Assembly: GCF_018905915.1 (NCBI RefSeq)
Contig: NZ_CP064782.1
Location: 2,790,001 to 2,854,000 of the forward strand
Length of the DNA: 64,000 bases
Origin: Azospira inquinata
Lineage (GTDB): Bacteria > Pseudomonadota > Gammaproteobacteria > Burkholderiales > Rhodocyclaceae
Direction of reading: 5' to 3'
Shown here: piece by piece, positions 48,445-59,077 of the stretch
How the letters are laid out: every line of letters starts with the position of its first letter
Position numbering within the stretch: position 1 is the stretch's first letter
Notes under the pieces: model-generated
What the model saw: the letters and a program-made list of their open reading frames with translations, nothing else
What the model was told of the DNA's origin: nothing
Databases searched by the model: none
Made by a program: the position numbers and the translations under genes

Positions 48445-49827
48445 GTGAAGCCCACGCTGGTTTTGGTCGGACGTCCCAACGTGGGCAAGTCCACCCTCTT
48501 CAATCGCCTGACCAAAAGTCGGGACGCCCTGGTGGCCGATCTTCCTGGCCTGACCCGGGATCGCCATTACGGTCACGGCAAGCTGGGCAGCAAGCCCTTC
48601 CTGGTGGTGGATACGGGGGGCTTTGAGCCCCTGGCCAAGGACGGCATCATGCACGAAATGGCCCGCCAGACCGAGCAGGCCATTGCGGAAGCCGATGTGG
48701 TGGTGTTCGTGGTGGATGGCCGGGTAGGTTTGACGACCCTGGATAAGGAAATCGCCAACAAACTGCGCCGTACCCAGCGCTCGGTGCTGGTGGCCGTCAA
48801 CAAGGCGGAAGGCCTGGACCGGGGCGTGGTGTCCGCAGATTTCCACGAACTGGGGCTGGGGGATCCCTACGCCATCTCCGCTGCCCACGGGGAAGGGGTG
48901 AGGGATCTGCTGGAACTGGCTCTGGAGCCCTATCCGGAGCCTGATCCGGATGAGGAAAAGGATGAAGTGCCCCGGGTGGCCATCGTGGGCCGTCCCAATG
49001 TGGGCAAGAGCACCCTGATCAATGCCCTGATCGGGGAAGAGCGGGTGATTGCCTTCGACATGCCCGGTACCACCCGGGACTCCATTTTTGTGGATGTGGA
49101 ACGGAATGGGCGCCCCTATACCCTGATCGACACCGCCGGGCTGCGGCGTCGGGGCAAGGTGTTTGAAGCCGTGGAAAAGTTTTCCGTGGTGAAGACCCTG
49201 CAAGCCATTGAAGACGCCAACGTGGTGGTGCTGGTGCTGGACGCCCGCCAGGATATTTCCGAGCAGGATGCCCATATTGCGGGCTTCATCCTGGAATCGG
49301 GCCGGGCCCTGGTGGTGGCGGTAAACAAGTGGGACGGCCTGGACCCCTATGTGCGGGAGCGCACCAAGGCGGAACTGGAACGCAAACTGAAATTCCTGGA
49401 TTTCGCCAAGTTCCACTACATTTCTGCCCAGCAGGGTCAGGGCCTGGATACCCTGTTCCGCTCCGTGGATGGGGCCTACCGCAGCGCCATGATGAAGCTG
49501 CCCACCCCTAAGCTGACCCGCCTCCTCATCGACGCCGTGGCCCGTCAGGCGCCGCCCCGGCACGGTCTCAACCGGCCCAAGCTGCGCTACGCTCACCAAG
49601 GGGGCTCCAATCCGCCCCTGGTGGTGGTGCACGGCAATGCCCTGGAACATCTGGCGGACAGTTACAAACGTTACCTGGAACATTATTTCCGGGAAGGGTT
49701 CAAACTCCAGGGTACGCCGCTACGTATCCAGTTCAACGTGACCCACAATCCCTATGCGGAGCGGGGGGAACGGAAGCTCACCAAGCCCTCGGACACCTTC
49801 AAGAAAAACCTGAAGCGAAAGTCCTGA
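48445..49827 (+). CDS. der: Ribosome-associated GTPase Der (EngA)
   Basis: Essential double-GTPase for 50S assembly. 460 residues; GTG start at 48445 with GGAAAG upstream. G domain 1: [28 protein letters not shown] domain 2: [30 protein letters not shown]. The C-terminal KH-like domain ends in a basic tail (KNLKRKS). Confidence 0.97.
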   Translation: MKPTLVLVGRPNVGKSTLFNRLTKSRDALVADLPGLTRDRHYGHGKLGSKPFLVVDTGGFEPLAKDGIMHEMARQTEQAIAEADVVVFVVDGRVGLTTLDKEIANKLRRTQRSVLVAVNKAEGLDRGVVSADFHELGLGDPYAISAAHGEGVRDLLELALEPYPEPDPDEEKDEVPRVAIVGRPNVGKSTLINALIGEERVIAFDMPGTTRDSIFVDVERNGRPYTLIDTAGLRRRGKVFEAVEKFSVVKTLQAIEDANVVVLVLDARQDISEQDAHIAGFILESGRALVVAVNKWDGLDPYVRERTKAELERKLKFLDFAKFHYISAQQGQGLDTLFRSVDGAYRSAMMKLPTPKLTRLLIDAVARQAPPRHGLNRPKLRYAHQGGSNPPLVVVHGNALEHLADSYKRYLEHYFREGFKLQGTPLRIQFNVTHNPYAERGERKLTKPSDTFKKNLKRKS

Positions 49828-49911
49828 TTCCGGTTCCGCCCCGGTGGCGCTCCCGGGGAAAATACTTTAAAGTGACCCATTCATATAACTACGAACCATG
49901 GAGCTAATACC

Positions 49912-50154
49912 ATGAGCAATAAAGGGCAACTCCTACAAGACCCCTTCCTCAACACTTTGCGCCGTGAGCATGTGCCCGTTTCCATTTATCTGGTGAACGG
50001 CATCAAGCTTCAAGGCCAGGTGGAGTCTTTTGACCAGTATGTGGTCCTCTTGAAAAACACCGTCACCCAAATGGTTTACAAACACGCCATTTCCACCGTG
50101 GTTCCGGCCCGTCCGGTGAATATCCAACAGGAGCAGACCACTGCTGAATCCTGA
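49912..50154 (+). CDS. hfq: RNA chaperone Hfq
   Basis: Hexameric Sm-like protein that pairs small RNAs with mRNAs. 80 residues, compact as in betaproteobacteria. Sm1: [26 protein letters not shown]; Sm2: [16 protein letters not shown]. The distal- and proximal-face residues (Gln8, Tyr25, Lys56/His57 region) are present. Ribosome-binding site GGAGCT precedes the ATG. Followed by a 12-bp hairpin before hflX. Confidence 0.97.
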   Translation: MSNKGQLLQDPFLNTLRREHVPVSIYLVNGIKLQGQVESFDQYVVLLKNTVTQMVYKHAISTVVPARPVNIQQEQTTAES

Positions 50155-50173
50155 TTTTTCCACGTCGGAAAAA

Positions 50174-50202
50174 ACGGCCCGCAACGCCAAGTTGCGGGCC
50201 GT
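50174..50202 (+). terminator. Hairpin between hfq and hflX, weak terminator
   Basis: Perfect 12-bp stem ACGGCCCGCAAC/GTTGCGGGCCGT with a 5-base loop; preceded by six A residues and followed by GTCGTTTCTG, a poor T-tract. It probably lowers rather than blocks read-through into hflX. Confidence 0.6.
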
Positions 50203-50252
50203 GTCGTTTCTGCCGCGCCCCGTCCGTGGGCAGCGGCTAGGGGAGACTGGCC

Positions 50253-51449
50253 ATGTTTGAGCGTCCGGGCAAAGGGCAGGGGGACGGCGCACCCGAAAAA
50301 GAGCGGGCCCTGCTGATCCAGGTGGATTTTGGCCGGGAGGCGGTGGGGGAATCCCTGGAAGAACTCCAGCTTCTGGCCACCTCCGCTGGCGCCGAAGTGG
50401 CGGAAACCCTGATTGTGCGGCGCAGTGCCCCGGATCCGGCCACCTATATCGGCAAGGGCAAAGTGCAGGACATTGCCGCCCTAGTGTCCACCTACCAGGC
50501 TTCCCTGGTGATTTTCAACCATGAGCTGTCCCCCGGCCAGGAACGGAACCTGGAAAAGGCCATGGCCTGCCGGGTCATCGATCGGACCAGCCTGATCCTG
50601 GATATTTTCGCCCAGCGGGCCAAGAGCGCCGAGGGCAAGCTCCAAGTGGAACTGGCCCAGCTGGAACATTTGGCTACCCGCTTGGTGCGGGGCTGGACCC
50701 ACTTGGAACGGCAGCGGGGCGGTATCGGTTTGCGGGGCCCGGGGGAAACCCAGTTGGAAACGGACCGCCGTCTGCTGGGTATCCGGGTCAAATACCTCAA
50801 AGAACGTCTGGTCAAACTGTCCAAACAACGGGGGGTGCAGCGCCGCGCCCGGGCGCGGCGGGAAGTGCTGAGTGTGTCCCTGGTGGGCTATACCAATGCG
50901 GGCAAATCCACCCTGTTTAATGTGCTGACCAAGGCCGGGGTTTATGCGGCGGACCAGCTTTTTGCCACCCTGGATACCACTTCCCGCAAGGTCTGGCTGG
51001 CAGAGGCGGGGTCCGTGGTGGTCTCCGACACTGTGGGTTTTATCCGGGACCTGCCCCATTCCCTGGTGGAAGCCTTTAAAGCCACCCTGGAAGCCACGGC
51101 GGACGCGGACCTGCTCCTCCATGTGGTGGATTCCGCTTCCCCCGTGCGGGATGAGCAGATCGCCGAGGTGAATAAGGTGCTAGAAGAAATCGGTGCCCTG
51201 GGGGTTCCCCAGATACTGGTGCTCAACAAGACAGACCTCACCGGCCTGCCGGCGGCGGTGGAGCGGGACGAGTGTGGTAGAATCCGGCACGTCCGCTTGA
51301 GCGCGAAAATGGGCGAAGGCCTGGATCTTCTCCGTTCGGCACTAGCCGAGTTCGCACGGGACAAGTCACGGGGCGGCGCCGGCGGCCCAACTTCCGATGG
51401 CGAATCAACGGCGGATGCCGCCGACATCAACGCGAGTTCCCCGAAATGA
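50253..51449 (+). CDS. hflX: GTPase HflX
   Basis: Ribosome-binding GTPase that splits stalled 70S particles. 398 residues. N-terminal HflX domain with ATYIGKGKVQDI and FNHELSPGQERNLE, a glycine-rich linker GGIGLRGPGETQLETDRR, then the G domain (SLVGYTNAGKSTLFN, DTVGFIRDLP, LNKTDL). Its stop overlaps a possible upstream start of hflK. Confidence 0.96.
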   Translation: MFERPGKGQGDGAPEKERALLIQVDFGREAVGESLEELQLLATSAGAEVAETLIVRRSAPDPATYIGKGKVQDIAALVSTYQASLVIFNHELSPGQERNLEKAMACRVIDRTSLILDIFAQRAKSAEGKLQVELAQLEHLATRLVRGWTHLERQRGGIGLRGPGETQLETDRRLLGIRVKYLKERLVKLSKQRGVQRRARARREVLSVSLVGYTNAGKSTLFNVLTKAGVYAADQLFATLDTTSRKVWLAEAGSVVVSDTVGFIRDLPHSLVEAFKATLEATADADLLLHVVDSASPVRDEQIAEVNKVLEEIGALGVPQILVLNKTDLTGLPAAVERDECGRIRHVRLSAKMGEGLDLLRSALAEFARDKSRGGAGGPTSDGESTADAADINASSPK

Positions 51450-51469
51450 TTTCTACCCTCGGCCTTCTT

Positions 51470-52744
51470 ATGTCCCTCAATGATCCCCAATGGGGCAATC
51501 AAGGCAACAATTCCCAAGGTAACAACAACGGTCGCAAACCCGATCAGGGACCTCCCGATCTGGAAGAATTGTGGCGGGATTTCAATCGCCGTCTGGCCGG
51601 TCTGTTTGGCGGCAAGGGCGGTGGCAAGCCCAATAACCCCAATAATCCGGGCTCCGGCCCCGATTTCTCTCCCCGTTTCCTGGGGAGCAGCGTGGGGTTG
51701 ATTCTGGTGCTTCTGGTTCTGGCCTGGTTGGCCAGCGGCTTTTACATTGTTGACGCCTCCCAACGGGGGGTGGTGCTGCGTTTTGGCAAATTCCAGGAAG
51801 TGACCGAGCCGGGCCTGCGCTGGCGCCTGCCCTATCCCATCGAATCCCATGAGGTGGTCAATCTCACCGGGGTGCGTACCGTGGAAGTGGGCTATCGGGG
51901 CAGCGAAAAGAACAAGGTGCTGAACGAGTCCCTGATGCTCACCGATGATGAAAACATCATCAACATCCAGTTCGCCGTCCAGTACTACCTGAAAGACCCG
52001 GTGGATTACCTGTTCAACAACCGCCATGCGGATGAAACGGTAATGCAGGCGGCGGAAACCGCCATCCGGGAAGTGGTGGGCAAGAGCCAGATGGACTACG
52101 TGCTCTATGAAGGGCGGGAACAGGTGGCCTCCCACGCGGCCAAGCTCATGCAGGACATCCTGGACCGTTACAAGACCGGCATTGTCATTTCCAAGGTGAC
52201 CATGCAGAACGCCCAGCCCCCGGAACAGGTCCAGGCCGCCTTTGACGACGCGGTCAAGGCCGGACAAGACCGGGAACGGCAGAAAAACGAAGGTCAGGCC
52301 TACGCCAATGACGTGATCCCCAAGGCCCGGGGCACGGCGGCCCGCCTCACCCAGGAAGCCCAAGGCTATCGCCAGCGCATTATCGCCACCGCGGAAGGGG
52401 ATGCTGCCCGCTTCAAGCAAATCCTGCCCGAATACGCCAAGGCGCCCCAGGTCACCCGGGAACGGATGTATCTGGAAACCATGCAACAGGTGCTGAGCAA
52501 CACCTCCAAGGTGATGGTGGATGCCAAGGGCCAGGGCAAGCTCCTTTACCTGCCTCTGGATAAGCTTATGCAGGCGGCGGGTGCCCCCAATGCCAACAAC
52601 GGGGCCAATGCCGCTCCGGGGACCGAGGCCAATGCCCGCAGTACCACGTCTCCGGCGGGAGGCAATGGGGCAGCCCCCGTCGGGCGGAGCGACGATCAAC
52701 ATTCCCGGGAAGGTCTGCGCTCCCGGGACCGGGACGGACGCTAG
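51470..52744 (+). CDS. hflK: Membrane protease modulator HflK
   Basis: Stomatin/prohibitin-family protein that forms the periplasmic HflKC cage around FtsH. 424 residues from MSLNDPQWG, the usual HflK start. Gly/Asn-rich cytoplasmic N-terminus, one membrane helix (about 72-92), SPFH domain and a long coiled helix; a low-complexity Asn/Ala/Gly tail ends it. The in-frame ATG at 51446 overlaps the hflX stop as ATGA and could be a second, coupled start adding MISTLGLL. Confidence 0.95.
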   Translation: MSLNDPQWGNQGNNSQGNNNGRKPDQGPPDLEELWRDFNRRLAGLFGGKGGGKPNNPNNPGSGPDFSPRFLGSSVGLILVLLVLAWLASGFYIVDASQRGVVLRFGKFQEVTEPGLRWRLPYPIESHEVVNLTGVRTVEVGYRGSEKNKVLNESLMLTDDENIINIQFAVQYYLKDPVDYLFNNRHADETVMQAAETAIREVVGKSQMDYVLYEGREQVASHAAKLMQDILDRYKTGIVISKVTMQNAQPPEQVQAAFDDAVKAGQDRERQKNEGQAYANDVIPKARGTAARLTQEAQGYRQRIIATAEGDAARFKQILPEYAKAPQVTRERMYLETMQQVLSNTSKVMVDAKGQGKLLYLPLDKLMQAAGAPNANNGANAAPGTEANARSTTSPAGGNGAAPVGRSDDQHSREGLRSRDRDGR

Positions 52745-52756
52745 GAGACGGGACCC

Positions 52757-53641
52757 ATGAACAATAGTCTGAAATTCGTCCTCGGCCTGGTAGTGGGCGT
52801 GCTGGTGCTTGCCGCCCTGTGCCTCTTTACCGTGGATCAGCGCCGTTACGCCATCGTCTTCCAACTGGGGGAAGTGAAGCAGGTCATCACCCAGCCGGGC
52901 TTGAACTTTAAATGGCCGTTGATCCAGAACGTCCGCTATTTCGACCGGCGCATCCTGACCCTGGACAGCCCGGACCCGGAACGCTTCATCACCTCCGAAA
53001 AGAAAAACGTGCTGGTGGATTCCTTCGTCAAATGGCGCATCGTGGATCCCAAGCTCTACTACATCTCCGTGGGCGGCGATGAGGAACGGGCCCGTATCCG
53101 CCTGTCCCAGACCGTCAATGCGGGGCTGCGGGAAGAGTTCGGCAAGCGCACCGTCCATGACGTGGTGTCCGGCGCCCGGGACGTGATCATGGACGACATG
53201 CGGGCCAAAGCTGACCAGGATGCCCGGAAAATCGGCGTTCAGATCGTGGATGTGCGCTTAAAGCGGGTGGAGCTGCCGGAAGAGGTGAGCGAATCCGTCT
53301 ATCGGCGCATGGAAGCGGAACGGAAGCGGGTCGCCAATGAGCTCCGCTCCCAGGGCTACGCGGAGGCGGAAAAAATCCGCGCCGACGCGGACCGGCAGCG
53401 GGAAGTGATCGTGGCCGAAGCTTACCGGGACGCGGAAAAGATCAAAGGGGAGGGGGATGCCAAGGCGGCGGCCATTTATGGCCAGGCCTTCAACAAAAAT
53501 CCCGAGTTCTACGCCTTCTACCGCAGCATGGAAGCCTATCGGGCCTCCTTCAAGGATAAGAGCGACGTGCTGGTGCTGGAACCCAATTCCGACTTCCTGA
53601 AATACATGAAAGGACCCGGGGGCGCCCATCACGGCAAGTGA
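52757..53641 (+). CDS. hflC: Membrane protease modulator HflC
   Basis: Partner of HflK, 294 residues. N-terminal membrane helix (about 7-25), SPFH domain with RRYAIVFQLGEVKQVI and RRILTLDSPDPERFIT, then the helical stretch rich in ADADRQREVIVAEAYRDAEK-type repeats and the C-terminal VLEPNSDFLKYM. It follows hflK by 12 bases. Confidence 0.96.
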   Translation: MNNSLKFVLGLVVGVLVLAALCLFTVDQRRYAIVFQLGEVKQVITQPGLNFKWPLIQNVRYFDRRILTLDSPDPERFITSEKKNVLVDSFVKWRIVDPKLYYISVGGDEERARIRLSQTVNAGLREEFGKRTVHDVVSGARDVIMDDMRAKADQDARKIGVQIVDVRLKRVELPEEVSESVYRRMEAERKRVANELRSQGYAEAEKIRADADRQREVIVAEAYRDAEKIKGEGDAKAAAIYGQAFNKNPEFYAFYRSMEAYRASFKDKSDVLVLEPNSDFLKYMKGPGGAHHGK

Positions 53642-53665
53642 GGACGGCCCGGTTTCCCTTTATCC

Positions 53666-53851
53666 ATGGCGAATTCCCTGCTTCTGGCTTTTGCCCTGAT
53701 GCTGGTGCTGGAAGGGCTCTTGCCCCTGCTGGCGCCCCAGGCGTGGAAGGAGTCCTTCCGCCGCCTGATCCAGCTCAAGGACGGGCAGATTCGCTTTATC
53801 GGCCTGGTGTCTTTGGCAACAGGCTTTATTCTGTTGATGATATTTAAATGA
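53666..53851 (+). CDS. DUF2065 small membrane protein
   Basis: 61 residues, two hydrophobic helices (about 3-24 and 42-60) joined by a basic loop with [22 protein letters not shown]2065 (YjeT-like) is always found near hflC/purA but its role is unknown; a link to the HflKC-FtsH complex is a fair guess from context. Its stop overlaps the hisZ start (ATGA). Confidence 0.88.
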   Translation: MANSLLLAFALMLVLEGLLPLLAPQAWKESFRRLIQLKDGQIRFIGLVSLATGFILLMIFK

Positions 53852-55002
53852 ACTGGCTGCTTCCCGAATACTTCGCCGACGCCCTGCCCGCCGAAGCTCA
53901 ACAAATTGAAGGCCTGCGTCGCCGCCTGCTGGACCTGTACCGGGTCCATGGCTATGAACTGGTGATGCCCCCCACCCTGGAATATCTGGATTCCCTGCTC
54001 ACCGGCTCGGGCCAGGATCTGTCCCTGAAAACCTTCAAGCTGGTGGATCAGGTTTCTGGCCGCACCCTGGGGGTCCATGCGGACATTACGCCCCAGGTGG
54101 CCCGGATTGACGCCCATCTGCTCAATCGCCAGGGAGTGGTGCGCCTGTGCTATTGCGACAGCGTGCTGCACACCCGTCCCGCCAGCATTTCTGCCACCCG
54201 GGAGCCGGTCCAGATCGGTGCCGAAGTCTATGGTTACAGCGGTTTGGCGGCGGATCTGGAGGCGGTGCGCCTCATGGCTGCTTCCCTAAGCGCCGCCGGG
54301 CTTTCCGCCACCCGCCTGGATCTGGGCCATATGGGCATTTTCCGGGCCCTGGCCAAGGCTGCTGGCCTGCCCAAGGAAGGGGATGAGGAACTCTTCGCCC
54401 TGCTGCGGGAAAAGGATGTGCCGGGGCTGGCGGCGGCTTGCGCTTCTTTGCCTGAACCCTATCGTTCCGCCCTCCTGGCCCTGCCAGACCTCTACGGGGA
54501 TGCCCGGGTGTTGGCCCAGGCCAAGGCCCGTCTGCCCGATTTGCCCGCGGTGAGCGAAGCCCTGCAAACCCTGTCCCGGCTGGCCGAACTGCTGGCGGAT
54601 TTGCCCGTGGATTTTGATCTCTCGGATTTGCGCGGCTACCACTATCATACCGGGGTGGTGTTTGCCGCCTACGCGCCGGGTTACGCCAGTGCCATTGCCC
54701 AGGGGGGCCGTTACGACGGCGCTGGGGCGACCTTCGGCCGGGCCCGTCCGGCCACCGGTTTTTCCATGGACTTGCGGGAAGTGGCCCGTCTGGCCCCGGC
54801 CCTGCCCGTGGCAGGCGCGGTGCTGGCCCCCATTGCGGTGGAAGATGGGGCCCTGGTGGCCAAGGTGGCGGCTCTGCGCGCCGCCGGTACGGTGGTGGTG
54901 GAATTGTTGCCCGGCGAAACCCGGGTGGCGGGACCGGTTTGCGATCGACGCCTGGTACAGACCGGCGGCGAATGGATTATTGAAGCAATCAAAGAGGACT
55001 AA
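53848..55002 (+). CDS. hisZ: ATP phosphoribosyltransferase regulatory subunit HisZ
   Basis: HisRS-like protein lacking aminoacylation, required with the short HisG for the first step of histidine synthesis. 384 residues; starts [20 protein letters not shown] and contains [23 protein letters not shown] and [18 protein letters not shown]. Its presence predicts a short-form hisG elsewhere. Six bases before purA. Confidence 0.95.
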   Translation: MNWLLPEYFADALPAEAQQIEGLRRRLLDLYRVHGYELVMPPTLEYLDSLLTGSGQDLSLKTFKLVDQVSGRTLGVHADITPQVARIDAHLLNRQGVVRLCYCDSVLHTRPASISATREPVQIGAEVYGYSGLAADLEAVRLMAASLSAAGLSATRLDLGHMGIFRALAKAAGLPKEGDEELFALLREKDVPGLAAACASLPEPYRSALLALPDLYGDARVLAQAKARLPDLPAVSEALQTLSRLAELLADLPVDFDLSDLRGYHYHTGVVFAAYAPGYASAIAQGGRYDGAGATFGRARPATGFSMDLREVARLAPALPVAGAVLAPIAVEDGALVAKVAALRAAGTVVVELLPGETRVAGPVCDRRLVQTGGEWIIEAIKED

Positions 55003-56319
<1,317 letters not shown>

Positions 56320-56340
56320 GAAGGCTAGTTCACGGAGCAA

Positions 56341-56367
56341 AAAGCCGGCTTTAGGGCCGGCTTTTTT
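56341..56367 (+). terminator. Intrinsic terminator of purA
   Basis: AAAGCCGGC, loop TTTAGG, GCCGGCTTT continuing to six T residues. It also faces the convergent MFS gene, whose end is 24 bases away. Confidence 0.92.
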
Positions 56368-56390
56368 ATTGCCAATATGGGCTTCGGGCT

Positions 56391-57878
56391 TTAGCGCAAA
56401 TTTTTCTGGGACAAAATGGCCACCATGCCCAGTAGGGCCACTAGGGCCAGGGCATAAAACACCTGCTGGGCGCTGAGGAGGGCGGCCTGACGGTCAATTT
56501 CCTGGGAGAGGCGAGCCAGCCACTGGGAATCGGGGGCCGGGCCCAGTTCCGGATTCCAGACGTTGATGCGCTCCACCAGCCGGGTGCGGGCCTGGGCGCT
56601 CACGTCCTGCCAGTAGAGGTTGCCCAGTCCCGCCCCCACGGCAATGGCCAGTTGGCGCAGAACGTTTTTCAGGGCATAGGCGTGGGCGAAATCCAGGTGC
56701 TTGAATTCCCGGAAGGTGAGCCCGGCCACCTGGATGACCACCAGAATGGGAAACAGCCCCTTAAGCAAAAAAGGCCAAATCTGGGCCTGGTAAGGGGTGC
56801 TCCCGGTGACGTTGTGGGCCATCCAGGCCAGGGTGCCTCCCACCAGGGCAAAGCCCAGGGCGATGACCCGGCGCCGGTCCCCCAGATAGGGCACCAGACG
56901 GAAATAGAGGGGCAGGAGCAGGGCCGTGGCCAGGCCGGTAAGGGTCAGCACCTGGCCCGCCGTGCCCACGTCGTAACCTTCCCCCCCTTCCAGATAGAGG
57001 GGAGTGAGGTAGCTCAGGGCGCCGGTGACCAGGTAATAGAGGCCGTAAAACACCACCCCGGTGAGGTACCGGCGGCTGGCGATGCGCCCCAGGTTGAACC
57101 AGGGATCCGGGTGGCGGTGCAGGTGCCAGGCCAGGTGGGCGAAAAGGCCCAGGGCTAACAGCAGGCTGAGGACCATGCCCCGGTCCAGCCACTGGTAACG
57201 CATGTCCTGAAGGGTGTGGAGCAGGATCAGGGTGCCCAGGCTGAAGGCCAAGGCGGACATCCAGTCGAAATGGCCCAGGGAGCGGGGCAGGTGGGCCTCC
57301 TTGGGCAGGGCGAATCCCGCCAGGAGCCACATGGCGGTTCCGTAAGCCCCCTGGAGGGCGAACACGGCCCGCCAGTCCTGCCACTGGACCAGGGCGGTGG
57401 CGGCCCAAGGGGCCAGGGCCGTGGATAGGAAAATGCCGGTGATAAAGCCCCGCAGCTGGGGGCCACGCCGTTCCGCCGGGACGGACATTTGCAGCATGAC
57501 CCGGGCGGCGGTCATGAGGGGGCCGCCCCCCAGGCCCTGGAGTACCCGGGCCGCCATGAGTTGGTTGAAGGACTGGCTGCAGACCGCTACCCCGGAACCG
57601 AGAATAAAGAGCCCCAGCCCCAGGCGGATCAGGGTGCGGAAGGGCAACACCCGGGATAGGCGCTCCAGCACCAGGATGGCGGCGGTGCCCGCAGCGGCGT
57701 AGAGGGTGATGATCCAGAGAAAGTCTTCCGGAGAGGCCCCAATGCCGCCCCGGATGTAGGCGCCGGACACATAGACCGTGCTGCTGGCGAGAAAATCGGT
57801 GCCGGTGATGAGACCGGCGCATACCCCCGCGTGTCGGCGGCGCAGACCGGAAAGCCAGGAACGGGGGAGAAGGAACAC
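56391..57878 (-). CDS. MFS transporter, DHA2/EmrB-like
   Basis: Inner-membrane drug:H+ antiporter-like protein of about 495 residues with 12-14 hydrophobic helices. Visible segments are VLQGLGGGPLMTAARVMLQ (antiporter motif C-like region), PAERRGPQLRGFITG and FREFKHLDFAHAYALKNVLRQ. The start is uncertain: GTG at 57878 is used, while the frame is open to a TTG at 57974 that would overlap the regulator's control region. Divergent from a LysR gene, a common exporter-regulator pair; the substrate is unknown. Confidence 0.82.
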   Translation of the reverse strand: MFLLPRSWLSGLRRRHAGVCAGLITGTDFLASSTVYVSGAYIRGGIGASPEDFLWIITLYAAAGTAAILVLERLSRVLPFRTLIRLGLGLFILGSGVAVCSQSFNQLMAARVLQGLGGGPLMTAARVMLQMSVPAERRGPQLRGFITGIFLSTALAPWAATALVQWQDWRAVFALQGAYGTAMWLLAGFALPKEAHLPRSLGHFDWMSALAFSLGTLILLHTLQDMRYQWLDRGMVLSLLLALGLFAHLAWHLHRHPDPWFNLGRIASRRYLTGVVFYGLYYLVTGALSYLTPLYLEGGEGYDVGTAGQVLTLTGLATALLLPLYFRLVPYLGDRRRVIALGFALVGGTLAWMAHNVTGSTPYQAQIWPFLLKGLFPILVVIQVAGLTFREFKHLDFAHAYALKNVLRQLAIAVGAGLGNLYWQDVSAQARTRLVERINVWNPELGPAPDSQWLARLSQEIDRQAALLSAQQVFYALALVALLGMVAILSQKNLR

Positions 57879-57975
57879 AGGGTCAGGGGAAAAACCGGAG
57901 AGACGCCATGGTAAGGTCTTTTGTGGTGTAAATAGCGTTATATTCCGGGCTTCTTTGTTGCAATATCGGAACAAT

Positions 57976-58881
57976 ATGGCCCTGGATGATCTTCAGCTAT
58001 TTCTCGCCGTGGCGGAAGGGGAGGGCTTTACCGCCGCCGCTCGGCGTCTGGGCTTGCCCAAATCCACCCTGAGCCGGGCCGTGGCCCGCCTGGAGGAGCG
58101 CCTGGGCCAGCGCCTCTGCGAACGGAGCACCCGCCATCTGCGCCTCACCGAGGCGGGTAAGCTGCTGGAGGAACAAACCCGGCCCCTGGTGGGCCGTCTG
58201 GGGGAACTGCTGGATTACGCCCAGAGCCGTCAGGACACCCCCCAGGGCCTGCTCCGTATCGCCGCTCCCTATGAATTCGGCGTGCTGCGCCTGGGAGACG
58301 TGCTGGCCGACGTGCTGGTGCGCTATCCGGGGCTGGAGGCGGAGGTGGATTTGTCCTCCCGGGTGCCCGATCCCCGGGCCGAGGATTACGACATCGTTTT
58401 CCGTATCCAGTCCGGCCCCCTGCCGGATAGTGAACAGGTGGCCCGGCGCATTTATGCCGTGGCCCGGGGCCTGTACGGCTCCCCTGGCCTCCTGGCCCGC
58501 TACGGGGAGCCTCGTTGTTTGGCCGATCTGGCCGCCTGGCCCTGCCTGCCCAGCCCGGATGAGCTGGTCTGGTCCCTGCGCCGGGGGGATGGGAAAATCG
58601 AGGAACTGCGGCCTTCCGGCCCCCTGCGGGCCCAGAATGTGGGGATGCGGCTCCGGGGGGTGCGGGCCGGACTGGGGGCGGCCATCCTGGCCAGCGCCTA
58701 TTGCCGGGACGCCCTGGCGGCCAAGGCCATCGTGCCCCTCCTGCCTGGCTACCAGATCCCTCCGGTACGGGTGTATGCCCTGTTGCCCGGTCGCCGCCTC
58801 ATGCCCGCCAAGGTCCGGGTGTTTCTCGACGCCCTGGCGGAGGAACTGGCGGAACTGGACGCAGAACGCCCCGCCCTTTAA
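57976..58881 (+). CDS. LysR-family transcriptional regulator
   Basis: 301 residues from the ATG at 57976 (MALDDLQLFLAVAEGEGFTA). Winged helix-turn-helix (about 3-62) with AARRLGLPKSTLSRAVARLEE; effector domain to the end. Divergent from the MFS exporter with about 100 bases between starts, so it probably controls the exporter and itself in response to the exported compound. Confidence 0.93.
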   Translation: MALDDLQLFLAVAEGEGFTAAARRLGLPKSTLSRAVARLEERLGQRLCERSTRHLRLTEAGKLLEEQTRPLVGRLGELLDYAQSRQDTPQGLLRIAAPYEFGVLRLGDVLADVLVRYPGLEAEVDLSSRVPDPRAEDYDIVFRIQSGPLPDSEQVARRIYAVARGLYGSPGLLARYGEPRCLADLAAWPCLPSPDELVWSLRRGDGKIEELRPSGPLRAQNVGMRLRGVRAGLGAAILASAYCRDALAAKAIVPLLPGYQIPPVRVYALLPGRRLMPAKVRVFLDALAEELAELDAERPAL

Positions 58882-59077
58882 GGCCGAGGGTTTCCGCCGG
58901 GAGCGGACCATGGGCCGAAGAAAGGCTCAGGCTATGGACTTGGGGGAAAAATGGACATCGAAATGCCATACCAATGGGGGCGAAGCATCGTAGAATGTTT
59001 CCCATGCGGGAGCCGGTCCCTGGCAGTGAATGGGGGTCGGGCTCCGGACGGAATTTTCAAATCATGGGAGATTGAAT

